Positions 27,140 to 34,185 of a stretch of 64,000 nucleotides of DNA are shown in pieces (positions within the stretch are counted from its first letter, which is position 1; the number at the start of each line of letters is the position of its first letter). The DNA lies in NCBI GenBank assembly GCA_046330075.1, contig JAXLTL010000007.1, positions 1 to 64,000 on the forward strand. The letters are read 5' to 3'. Position numbers and translations under genes: made by a program. The notes under the pieces are model-generated. The model made no database searches. It saw only the letters and a program-made list of their open reading frames with translations, and was not told where the DNA came from. This DNA comes from JAJTFW01 sp046330075 (GTDB lineage Bacteria > Bacteroidota > Bacteroidia > AKYH767-A > OLB10).

Positions 27140-27844
27140 TCACAAAATATTCAAGCGTTGCTGGAGCGAGGGTCGATATTTATTCCCAATGGGAACCACA
27201 TGACCACAAATCGTTGCCGCCTCATTATCAATATTTTCCAGGAAGCTAATATTGATAATATACGATCTGTGAACCCGAACAAAGGAAGGATGGCTGCAAA
27301 GTTTCTCTTCAAGGTTCTTCATGGTGGAATAAGTTGTAAACGTTTTGGCTTTGGTATGCACTTTCATGTAATCACCCAGCGCTTCCACGTAAGAAAGGTC
27401 TTTGTAAGGAATCTTATGCAAAAGTCCGTTTTCCTTTACGAAAATATAATCCAGGTCAATGGCAGACGGTTCGGTTTGCGTTGATTTCTTCATGTCCTGA
27501 ATACGATCTATTGCCGAAAGAAAGCGGGTATAATCAACGGGCTTCACCAGGTAGTGTGCCACACGAAACTCAAATGCCTTGGCGGCATATTTCTCTTTGG
27601 AAGTAACCAATACAACAGGGGGAAGATTCTTACTGCTCTCCAGCAATTCGATACCGGTCATGCCGGGCATCTCTACATCCATGAAAACGACATCTATTGG
27701 CTGCTCATTTTTGCGTAAAAAATTAGACGCAGAAATACCATCAGACAGAACCCCTGCCAGTTGCAGGCCTTCTGTACTCTCGACATAATGCTTCAGCAAA
27801 GTGCTGGCGGCAGGATCGTCGTCGATGATCAGACAATTCAACAT
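27140..27844 (-). CDS. LytTR-family response regulator
   Basis: 234 residues from MLNCLIIDDDPAAS. An upstream Met (27865) is possible, but the receiver fold begins exactly at LNCLIIDDD. The receiver has the acidic pair, Asp56 (VVFMDVEMPGMTG), Thr/Ser in LVTSKEK and the KPVD lysine. Residues about 130-230 are a LytTR DNA-binding domain (ALGDYMKVHT...FVRVHRSYIINI). No sensor kinase of the LytS kind is adjacent. The nearest kinase is the H-NOX-linked one, 229 bases downstream of this gene's stop, same strand. Whether they form one pathway is inference. Confidence 0.9.
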   Translation of the reverse strand: MLNCLIIDDDPAASTLLKHYVESTEGLQLAGVLSDGISASNFLRKNEQPIDVVFMDVEMPGMTGIELLESSKNLPPVVLVTSKEKYAAKAFEFRVAHYLVKPVDYTRFLSAIDRIQDMKKSTQTEPSAIDLDYIFVKENGLLHKIPYKDLSYVEALGDYMKVHTKAKTFTTYSTMKNLEEKLCSHPSFVRVHRSYIINISFLENIDNEAATICGHVVPIGNKYRPSLQQRLNIL

Positions 27845-27993
27845 CAACAGTTCTACGCATACCATGCTCAGAGGTTTCCAATTTAAAAAGGTCTTTTCCG
27901 GGTAAATCGTATTTTTGCGGGAAAGAGTGGAAGAGGGGCATCCTGCTCTTTGTGCGGGAGTCAAAGAGGGGCAAGGGTTGTTCTTTATTTATT

Positions 27994-28085
27994 GGTCTCA
28001 TAGTTCAACGGATAGAATAGAAGTTTCCTAAACTTTAGATGTGGGTTCCCTGCCTGCCGGCAGGCAGGGATTCCTGCTGAGACCA
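27994..28085 (+). tRNA. tRNA-Arg(CCT) copy interrupted by a 20-bp palindrome in the T-loop
   Basis: The first 48 bases after the acceptor start are identical to the intact tRNA-Arg(CCT) at 28140, including the anticodon arm with loop TTCCTAA. In the T-loop, after GGTTC, the perfect palindrome CCTGCCTGCCGGCAGGCAGG (28049-28068) is inserted, then GATTCC resumes. One T-stem base differs (CCTGC for CCCGC). Length is 92 against 72. It is probably non-functional unless the extra hairpin is tolerated or removed. Confidence 0.8.
28049..28068. repeat. 20-bp perfect palindrome inserted in tRNA
   Basis: CCTGCCTGCCGGCAGGCAGG equals its own reverse complement. The same 20 bases recur at 28226-28245 in the same place relative to a tRNA 3' end. 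A shorter form, CCTGCAGG, is at 28276-28283 or nearby in the last partial copy. Confidence 0.85.
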
Positions 28086-28139
28086 CACGAAATTGATAGG
28101 CTTTCTTTATTGAAGTCTATTATTAGTTCTTAATTTATT

Positions 28140-28211
28140 GGTCTCATAGTTCAACGGATAGAATAGAAGTTTCCTAAACTTTAGATGTGGGTTCGATTCC
28201 CGCTGAGACCA
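28140..28211 (+). tRNA. tRNA-Arg(CCT), intact
   Basis: A full cloverleaf can be folded: acceptor GGTCTCA/TGAGACC, D-arm AGTTCAACGGATAG, anticodon stem GAAGT/ACTTT with loop TTCCTAA (anticodon CCT), variable loop, and T-arm GTGGG-TTCGATT-CCCGC. The discriminator is A, and CCA is not encoded. It reads AGG codons. Confidence 0.92.
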
Positions 28212-28302
28212 CTCAATCCGGGTTCCCTGCCTGCCGGCAGGCAGGGATTCCCGCTGAGACCACTTGATCTGGGTTCCCTGCAGGGATTCCTGGTGAGACT
28301 AC
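28212..28302 (+). repeat. two truncated tRNA 3'-end copies, each with the palindrome
   Basis: Directly after the intact tRNA come two shorter copies of the T-arm plus acceptor strand. The first (about 28212-28263) reads GGGTTC, the 20-bp palindrome, then GATTCCCGCTGAGACCAC. The second (about 28264-28302) has a shortened palindrome (CCTGCAGG), then GATTCCTGGTGAGACTAC. Neither has a D-arm or anticodon arm. The tract can be read as protein only by chance. Confidence 0.75.
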
Positions 28303-28320
28303 AAAAAAGTGAAGTTGAAA

Positions 28321-28596
28321 ATGAGGGAAGTGAAATTGTATGTTCTAAAGAGCGAAAAGAATGGTGAATTATATGTTGGAATTGCATATGACGAAACAAA
28401 CAGACTGAGAGAACATAATGCGGGGAAAAACAGATATACTAAAGGTTTAAGACCCTGGAAAATTATCCATTGTGAGAATTTTCCGGATTGGAAATCAGCA
28501 AGGGTTCGGGAGAAATATCTTAAATCAGGTGTTGGGAAAGAGTTCCTTAAAAAACAACTAGCTTCATTAACAACAGTTAGTGATTCTCAGTGTTGA
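28321..28596 (+). CDS. GIY-YIG family nuclease domain protein
   Basis: About 91 residues from MREVKLYVLKSEKNGELYVGIAYD, a single-domain GIY-YIG protein of the UPF0213/YhbQ-like size. The first strand (LYVLKS) and the second (ELYVGIAYD) replace GIY and YIG, followed by RLREHNAGKNRYTKGLRPWKIIHCE, with the Arg and His of the fold, and REKYLKSG with a conserved Glu/Lys. An ATG four codons earlier is also possible. These proteins are common and their role is unsettled. It follows the tRNA-Arg repeat cluster. Confidence 0.82.
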   Translation: MREVKLYVLKSEKNGELYVGIAYDETNRLREHNAGKNRYTKGLRPWKIIHCENFPDWKSARVREKYLKSGVGKEFLKKQLASLTTVSDSQC

Positions 28597-28635
28597 ATAT
28601 TTCATCTGCCAAATAACCCTTACACCCCAATTAAT

Positions 28636-28832
28636 CGCTCAGCTTAACATTTTATCAGCGCAGCCCAACAATTAAAACAGCGAAGCCTAACATTCATAAC
28701 AGCGAAGCCCAACATTCATAACAGGTAACTTAACATTTAAAACAGCGCAGCCTAACATTCATAACAGCGAAGCTTAACATTTTAACCGCGCAGCCCAACA
28801 TTTATAACAGCGAAGCTTAACATTTTTAACAG
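28636..28832. repeat. nine tandem 21-23 bp repeats, non-coding
   Basis: Consensus CGnAGCCYAACATTnATAACAG. Nine back-to-back units vary by a few bases and small indels. There are no spacers between units, so this is not a CRISPR array. It fills most of the space between the GIY-YIG gene and tRNA-Val. Confidence 0.85.
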
Positions 28833-28910
28833 TCTCGTCTGTTCTGCGCTCTGACGAAGTTAAAATTTCTATCTTCGCTGACTGACAAAATGAACAGTTT
28901 AACACGCTCA

Positions 28911-28985
28911 GGGCAATTAGCTCAGCTGGTTTAGAGCACTACCTCGACAAGGTAGGGGTCACTGGTTCGAATCCAGTATTGCCCA
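28911..28985 (+). tRNA. tRNA-Val(GAC)
   Basis: Acceptor GGGCAAT/ATTGCCC, D-stem GCTC/GAGC, anticodon stem CTACC/GGTAG with loop TCGACAA, variable loop GGGTC, T-arm ACTGG-TTCGAAT-CCAGT, discriminator A. Positions 34-36 are GAC. Position 33 is C instead of the near-universal T, which is unusual. CCA is not encoded. Confidence 0.9.
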
Positions 28986-28991
28986 CCCGAT

Positions 28992-29642
28992 TTAATCCCG
29001 GTCATACGATCGGGATTTTTTTATCAGCACCCTGGCCGGAGCAGCCTCTGCTCCCGGAATCAGGACAGGCAAGGCCATCATTTCGTATAGACCGGCCGTT
29101 AGTTGTTCCAGAAAAAGATTTTCTACAATTACAATTTCTTTTTCGAGCAGGATACGATGCACGGCCGAAAGTTCTTCTTCTATAGCGATGGTCATGCCAT
29201 CGATGCCACAGAGCACAATGCCACGTTTTGCGAGCCATTCAGCCGCAGAATTGTCCAATGCCCGAAATGGTTGCCGGCGTGCTGCCATAGAGCGCGGTTC
29301 TGATCCGGAAAACGTTTTAAACAGCAACCGGTTAGCCGAACCAATTGGTAATGTTTCCAGATAAGCGGCGGTGATGGATTGTACCGCTGTTGCATCTACC
29401 ACCTGCACTTCCCCTACCATCCTCCATAACTCAAGTGCTGCAACATCCTTCCCTTCGCGGATAAAATGCAAAGGTGCATCAATATGGGTGCCGGTATGGA
29501 GTCCAAACCGAAGTTCCGAAAGCCGGTAATCATCACCGTTTTCCTGCGAAAACAACGTGGTCAGCTGAGGAGATGGGTCGCCGGGCCATACGGGGGTTTC
29601 CTTACTTACCGGAACTGAAATATCTATCCAATCTGACTTCAT
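28992..29642 (-). CDS. cyclase-family metal-dependent hydrolase (kynurenine formamidase-like)
   Basis: About 216 residues from MKSDWIDISVPVSKETPVWPGD; an upstream Met at 29660 would add six. The family's metal-binding motif HTGTHIDAPLHF is complete, and ETPVWPGDP is the usual opening. Later GIDGMTIA and HRILLEKEIVIVENLFLEQL also fit. Related enzymes hydrolyse N-formylkynurenine or act as metal-dependent amidohydrolases. No tryptophan-degradation neighbours are present, so the substrate is open. The final codons form one arm of the tRNA-Val terminator. Confidence 0.85.
   Translation of the reverse strand: MKSDWIDISVPVSKETPVWPGDPSPQLTTLFSQENGDDYRLSELRFGLHTGTHIDAPLHFIREGKDVAALELWRMVGEVQVVDATAVQSITAAYLETLPIGSANRLLFKTFSGSEPRSMAARRQPFRALDNSAAEWLAKRGIVLCGIDGMTIAIEEELSAVHRILLEKEIVIVENLFLEQLTAGLYEMMALPVLIPGAEAAPARVLIKKSRSYDRD
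28994..29022 (+). terminator. terminator of tRNA-Val, inside the end of the convergent cyclase gene
   Basis: A 7-bp stem AATCCCG/CGGGATT (28994-29000 with 29011-29017), loop of ten, then a T-run on the plus strand. It lies nine bases after the tRNA and overlaps the last codons of the convergent gene. Confidence 0.75.
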
Positions 29643-29774
29643 GATATGGCTTTCGTTCAAATTAACACGAGTGATGTTCGAATTATTTCGGCAGAACCAG
29701 CACCTTGACCGATATATTCATGATCGGGAAGGTAAATATCGTACATTCACGTCCCGAAAATTACCAAAATACAG

Positions 29775-31913
29775 ATGAACTCCTTCTTAAAGAAATTAAT
29801 GCCGGCTGTTGCCGGAATCCTGCTCTCCGGGATGGCTTTCGGTCAAACACATCGCTGTGCTGTGCTGGAGCATGAACAGTATCTTGAACAGAAAAATCCG
29901 AAGCGCCAGCAACAGCGCGAGGCTTACAATCAGCGAATCACTGATTGGATGAATGCCAGGGCGGCTAACAAAACAGCTACGCCGGCTATTACGATTCCGG
30001 TAGTGGTGCATGTTGTCTATAAGACGGCTATTCAGAATATCTCCGATGCGCAGGTATTCTCACAAATTGAAGTCCTGAATCAGGATTTCAACCGCCTGAA
30101 TCCTGACACCAACAATACACCTGCTGTTTGGCAAAGCATTGCAGGCAGTGCGAACGTAACTTTTTGTCTGGCACAGGTAGATCCTTCCGGAAATCCTACC
30201 AGTGGAATTGAACGCCGGCAGACTACGGCCAATTCTTTCAGTACCAACGATGCTATCAAATCCTATGCAACAGGCGGACTCGATGCCTGGGATCCTTCTC
30301 AGTATTTCAATATCTGGGTTGGTCCGCTGGGTGGTGGATTGCTTGGATATGCTGAATTTCCAACAGCATCTCTTTCCAATACCTATGGTGTGGTTATCGG
30401 ATACGATTGCTTCGGGACTATTGGTACGGCGGCTTCGCCCTTTGATGGCGGCAGAACAGCTACCCATGAAATCGGTCACTGTTTTAACCTCTATCATATC
30501 TGGGGAGATGACGGCAGCGCCTGTTCAGGATCCGATCAGGTTTCAGACACACCGAATCAGGGTTCGGAAAACTATGGATGTCCGACCTTTCCTCATACAG
30601 ATGCCTGTGCCACTTCAAGTCCGGGTGTGATGTTCATGAACTATATGGACTATACTGATGATGGATGTATGAATCTGTTTACACAGGGGCAAGTCAACAG
30701 AATGCTGGCGATTGTAAACAACCCTCCGTACAATGCTCTTGCAAATTCTACGGTGTGCAATTCTGCTGTATTAGTGGCCAACGATGCCATGCTGGCTTCC
30801 ATCACCAATCCGGGAGGCAACGAATGTAACAGCACCATCACTCCGCAGATCACGCTGAAGAACATGGGTCTTGATACACTCTACAGTGTTGACATCAACT
30901 ACTACGTAGACAATAACACCCCTTCCGTTTATGCATGGACCGGCATCTTGCCAAGCCTTACCTCCACCGGCATCACCTTACCGGCTATTACTACTACAGC
31001 GGGCGCTCATACTTTCACTGTTTTTACGTCTCAGCCCAATGGCTCCAACGACCTCAACACGGTAAACGACTCTTCCGTAGCATCCTTTACGGTTGTTGGC
31101 AACGGATTAGCACTGCCCTATCAGGAAGGATTTGAAACGGCATTTCCCCCGGCAGGAGGAGCACTCAACAATCCTGACAATTCCTATACCTGGGAACAAA
31201 CAACTTCTTCAAGCCACAGCGGCACACATGCAGTATACATCAACAACTATGATTATAACGGCAGTGGAGCCATAGATGAAATCGTACTTCCTGCTGTTGA
31301 TCTCACCTCACAAACGGCCGCGAAAATCAGTTTCTATGTAGCTTATCAACTGTACACGAGTCCATCCACCTCACCGAATTACTCAGATACACTCGAAGTG
31401 ATGCTGAGTACCGATTGCGGAGACAGTTATACCAGCCTCTATAAAAAATACAGTTCAGCGTTGACGACTACCACTCCGGTATTCTCAACTACGGCATTTG
31501 TTCCCACATCTACGCAGTGGAGAAGAGACAGCATTGACCTTTCGGCATATGCAGGATTCAGCAATGTGCAGGTAAAAATGAAAGCCATCAACGATTACGA
31601 AAACAATCTCTGGCTTGACGATATCAATATTGAAAATGCCACGACGACAGGTCTTCAGGAATCCGCATCAGGGACTATTCAGGTTTATCCGAATCCTGTA
31701 GGACATACGCTGATGCTCGACTTATCCCGGATGAACGATGCAGCAGTGCGTGTTCGTATCCTGGATATGACAGGACGGGTGATTCTGACCGAGAACAATA
31801 TCCCGGGCGGTTATCGCTACGAGTTCCCTGCCGATCAGTTATCAGCCGGATCATATCTGCTGGAAGTAACGGGAGATAAATCTCAGAAAATCTTGACTTT
31901 TGTGAAGAAATAA
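29775..31913 (+). CDS. secreted M43 (pappalysin-type) metalloprotease with T9SS tail
   Basis: 712 residues with a signal peptide (FLKKLMPAVAGILLSGMAFGQ). The zinc site is HEIGHCFNLYH (His231, Glu232, His235, His241), followed by a Met-turn (MNYMDYTDDGCMNLFTQGQ), as in family M43. After the peptidase come a CARDB-like Ig domain (about 340-450), a domain that may be of the MAM/jelly-roll kind (about 455-630) and a sorting tail (IQVYPNPVGHTLMLDL...LSAGSYLLEV). Probably an extracellular protease. It ends in a strong terminator. Confidence 0.9.
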   Translation: MNSFLKKLMPAVAGILLSGMAFGQTHRCAVLEHEQYLEQKNPKRQQQREAYNQRITDWMNARAANKTATPAITIPVVVHVVYKTAIQNISDAQVFSQIEVLNQDFNRLNPDTNNTPAVWQSIAGSANVTFCLAQVDPSGNPTSGIERRQTTANSFSTNDAIKSYATGGLDAWDPSQYFNIWVGPLGGGLLGYAEFPTASLSNTYGVVIGYDCFGTIGTAASPFDGGRTATHEIGHCFNLYHIWGDDGSACSGSDQVSDTPNQGSENYGCPTFPHTDACATSSPGVMFMNYMDYTDDGCMNLFTQGQVNRMLAIVNNPPYNALANSTVCNSAVLVANDAMLASITNPGGNECNSTITPQITLKNMGLDTLYSVDINYYVDNNTPSVYAWTGILPSLTSTGITLPAITTTAGAHTFTVFTSQPNGSNDLNTVNDSSVASFTVVGNGLALPYQEGFETAFPPAGGALNNPDNSYTWEQTTSSSHSGTHAVYINNYDYNGSGAIDEIVLPAVDLTSQTAAKISFYVAYQLYTSPSTSPNYSDTLEVMLSTDCGDSYTSLYKKYSSALTTTTPVFSTTAFVPTSTQWRRDSIDLSAYAGFSNVQVKMKAINDYENNLWLDDINIENATTTGLQESASGTIQVYPNPVGHTLMLDLSRMNDAAVRVRILDMTGRVILTENNIPGGYRYEFPADQLSAGSYLLEVTGDKSQKILTFVKK

Positions 31914-31928
31914 GGCTAAAAACGAATG

Positions 31929-31968
31929 AAAAACCCCCTTCCGGATTACCGGAAGGGGGTTTTTGTTT
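31929..31968 (+). terminator. strong rho-independent terminator of the M43 protease gene
   Basis: A perfect 16-bp stem AAAAACCCCCTTCCGG with its complement (31929-31944 and 31949-31964), four-base loop ATTA and a T-rich tail, 15 bases after the stop codon. Confidence 0.93.
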
Positions 31969-31976
31969 GAAGGAGC

Positions 31977-32006
31977 TTGGAGGAATAAAGGAATTTCCTA
32001 TCTTTA
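31977..32006 (+). promoter_or_regulatory. Bacteroidota-type promoter of the Omp28-like gene
   Basis: TTG at 31977-31979, then 19 bases, then TATCTTTA (31999-32006), one base off TAnnTTTG. The ATG at 32030 follows 23 bases later. Confidence 0.55.
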
Positions 32007-32029
32007 GTCTGCAAATAATAACCCTAGAC

Positions 32030-32857
32030 ATGAAAAAATTACTCGCGTTGATGGCCGTTGCAGCCATTGCTTTCGGATCCTGTAAAAAGGATGATGACAA
32101 TTCATCTTCTAATGGTGGTGGTGGAAATGCCGGCCTCGTAGTAGAAAAGAAAAACAGAGCACTCCTCATAGATTTCTCTGAAACCTGGTGTCCTCCCTGC
32201 GGATCATACGGTGGTCCATCCTTTGATAGCTGTATGTCGCTTGAAGGCGGAGATCTTACCATGATGAAAGTATATGCCAGCTCTTCTCCTTCAACAATGA
32301 ATAGTTCGATCTCCAACGGCATGATGAGTGCTTATGGTGTATCAGGAGTTCCTGATTTCTGGGTAAATGGGTATGAATTAGCCCCAGGAGGGGGAGTTTA
32401 TCCAAGCGTAGCCAGTAATTTCAACTGGGTAAAAATGAGAGCAACAGCATTCGCTGCTGACTCAGTTATAGCCGGTGTAGCGATGGCGAAAACCATTGTT
32501 GGCGATTCTATGAAAATTGTATCCCGTGTAAAATTCTTCAAAGAGCAGGCTGCAGGCATCGACTATCGTCTGGCACTGTATGTTGTAGAAGAAGGAATCA
32601 TTGCAACACAGCAAACTTCTTCAGGTGCGGTTTCTAACTATGAACACAATAACCTGGTTCGCAAGTGTACAGCCTCTTCTTATTCAGGAGTTCAGCTGAA
32701 CAGCAGTGCCCCGATTGCAGCTGATCAGTTATTTGACAGCACCTATACTGTTGCCTTAAATCCTGCATGGGATTATGACAACCTCAAAGTAATTGGTGTT
32801 ATCTGGAAAGGTGGTAGCACTCCGTTCAAAGTAGTAAACTCAAACGTTCTTAAATAA
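32030..32857 (+). CDS. Omp28-like thioredoxin-fold lipoprotein
   Basis: 275 residues from MKKLLALMAVAAIAFGSC, a lipoprotein signal peptide with acidic and Ser/Gly-rich residues after the Cys. An upstream in-frame start at 31967 would put the signal peptide inside the protein. The body has LLIDFSETWCPPCGSYGGP, a CxxC thioredoxin-type motif, and GVSGVPDFWVNG with the cis-Pro. It resembles the Omp28-related proteins of Bacteroidota. Function uncertain: a cell-envelope redox or structural protein. Confidence 0.8.
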   Translation: MKKLLALMAVAAIAFGSCKKDDDNSSSNGGGGNAGLVVEKKNRALLIDFSETWCPPCGSYGGPSFDSCMSLEGGDLTMMKVYASSSPSTMNSSISNGMMSAYGVSGVPDFWVNGYELAPGGGVYPSVASNFNWVKMRATAFAADSVIAGVAMAKTIVGDSMKIVSRVKFFKEQAAGIDYRLALYVVEEGIIATQQTSSGAVSNYEHNNLVRKCTASSYSGVQLNSSAPIAADQLFDSTYTVALNPAWDYDNLKVIGVIWKGGSTPFKVVNSNVLK

Positions 32858-32874
32858 GAACCTCTATCTTCTTT

Positions 32875-32909
32875 AAAAAACGGCCTCCGATGGGGGCTGT
32901 TTTTTTTTG
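32875..32909 (+). terminator. terminator of the Omp28-like gene
   Basis: AAAAAACGGCCTCC pairs with GGGGGCTGTTTTTT (32875-32888 with 32892-32905, G-T pairs allowed) around GAT, followed by more T. Confidence 0.85.
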
Positions 32910-32946
32910 TGATGATTTGTCTTAATGGAGAATCTGTCAAGGGGTG

Positions 32947-33102
32947 ATTGATGGAGGGGATTGATGGAGGGGATGGGATTGATGGAGGAGATGGGATTGA
33001 TGGAGGGGATGGGATTGATGGTGGGGATGGGATTGATGGAGGGGATGGGATTGATGGAGGAGATGGGATTGATGGTGGGGATGGGATTGATGGTGGGGAT
33101 GG
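32947..33102 (+). repeat. 18-bp tandem repeat (VNTR), eight to nine copies
   Basis: Unit ATTGATGGAGGGGATGGG with single-base variants (GAGGAG, GGTGGG). One truncated copy is followed by eight nearly complete ones. The unit is six codons long and open in several frames on both strands (GIDGGD on plus, PPSIPS on minus). A coding role is not supported because no start signal or extension exists. Confidence 0.88.
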
Positions 33103-33438
33103 TTGTTTCAAAATTATTCTGATAGAGGAGAAATTTCTCAGATGAATCAGCAGGTTCTTTGACCAGCCGTTCCTGATTGACATTTGGAAATAAAATTCTC
33201 GCTCAAAATTGTCTTTGCATTTCTCCAGTGCAACATCCGAAACCGGTAAATAAACATTTACATACGATTACAAATATTTAAGATGGATGGCTTCACGGGG
33301 TAGAACGATTATTACCAATGAAAAGAAGGTCCATTATCCAAATTAAGCCTACCACGACGTTCATCCGGCTGTTTCAGGATTTACCCTACTGCTTCAACTT
33401 ATCGGGACAGTCAAAATCATTTCGAAAATCTCCAGATT

Positions 33439-33454
33439 TTAACCAGATGGTTAA
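33439..33454 (+). promoter_or_regulatory. upstream TetR operator candidate
   Basis: TTAACCAGATGGTTAA: 6-bp inverted arms TTAACC/GGTTAA around AGAT. The same arms occur in the perfect palindrome at 33535-33550, 96 bases downstream. Confidence 0.6.
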
Positions 33455-33504
33455 TTTTTATATGCTGAATATTAATGCATTATGTATGCGTTAGCAGATT
33501 TTAC

Positions 33505-33550
33505 TTGCTTCTACAAACCTAATATGTACTTTTGTTAACCAATTGGTTAA
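33505..33550 (+). promoter_or_regulatory. efflux operon promoter with overlapping TetR operator
   Basis: TTG (33505-33507), 19 bases, then TACTTTTG (33527-33534), an exact TAnnTTTG -7 box. Directly after it is the perfect 16-base palindrome TTAACCAATTGGTTAA (33535-33550), which would cover the transcription start. The TetR start codon GTG follows at 33556. Confidence 0.75.
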
Positions 33551-33555
33551 ATCAG

Positions 33556-34185
33556 GTGGTTAAAGAACAAGATCAGAAAACACAAGAGCTTATTCTGGAA
33601 GCAGCGCGCAAGGTGTTCATCCGCGATGGCTTTAATGGTGCACGAATGCAAGATATTGCGAATGTGGCTGGCATTAACAAAGCTCTGCTGCACTATTACT
33701 TCAAAAACAAAGAATCACTATTCAATCTGGTATTTGAAGATGCTTTTGCTTCGTTTGTTCCGCAAATACACGCGATATTTTCCGGTAACGACACTGCCGT
33801 CGATAAGCTGTGCAAGTACGTAGAAGCGCATGTGGAACTGCTGATGCAGAAACCTGATCTGCCCATCTTCGTAGTGCATGAGATTCATCGTGATCCTGAC
33901 CGTTTTTTTCAGAATCTGCTCAGTAAGATGCCGGGGCCTCCGCCATTTGCATCGTTTATGGGACAACTGATGACGGAGATGAACGAAGGAAAAATCCGCA
34001 AAATTGATCCGCGATATATCTGGATGAATGTGATGGGCATGACGGTATTTCCTTTCGTGGCAGCACCACTGATGAGTCGTATGCTCTTGACGGATTCTGA
34101 AACTTATCATACGTTACTGAGGGAACGTGTGTCTTCCATTCAATTGTTTATTAAATCTTCATTGCTTATCCATGAAAGCAAATAA
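33556..34185 (+). CDS. TetR-family repressor of the efflux operon
   Basis: 209 residues from a GTG at 33556 (VKEQDQKTQELILEAARKVF). An in-frame TTG at 33532 lies inside the promoter -7 box and operator, so it cannot be the start of a transcript that begins there. The N-terminal helix-turn-helix is MQDIANVAGINKALLHYYFKNKESLF. The ligand domain (about 60-205) is of the TetR_C type, with no recognised ligand. It overlaps the tolC-like gene by 14 bases. It is the first gene of the efflux operon and probably represses it. Confidence 0.88.
   Translation: MVKEQDQKTQELILEAARKVFIRDGFNGARMQDIANVAGINKALLHYYFKNKESLFNLVFEDAFASFVPQIHAIFSGNDTAVDKLCKYVEAHVELLMQKPDLPIFVVHEIHRDPDRFFQNLLSKMPGPPPFASFMGQLMTEMNEGKIRKIDPRYIWMNVMGMTVFPFVAAPLMSRMLLTDSETYHTLLRERVSSIQLFIKSSLLIHESK

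Noticed and set aside
28185..28367. Short frame containing SLPAGRQG-type peptide
   Set aside because: This peptide is the translation of the palindrome CCTGCCTGCCGGCAGGCAGG and appears wherever that sequence occurs. It overlaps tRNA sequence.
28636..28832. Possible CRISPR array
   Set aside because: The 22-bp units are contiguous, with no unique spacers and no cas genes.
32773..33183. Open frames on both strands over the 18-bp repeat (PPSIPS and GIDGGD peptides)
   Set aside because: Repeat-generated. The minus-strand frame also runs into the Omp28-like gene and its terminator.
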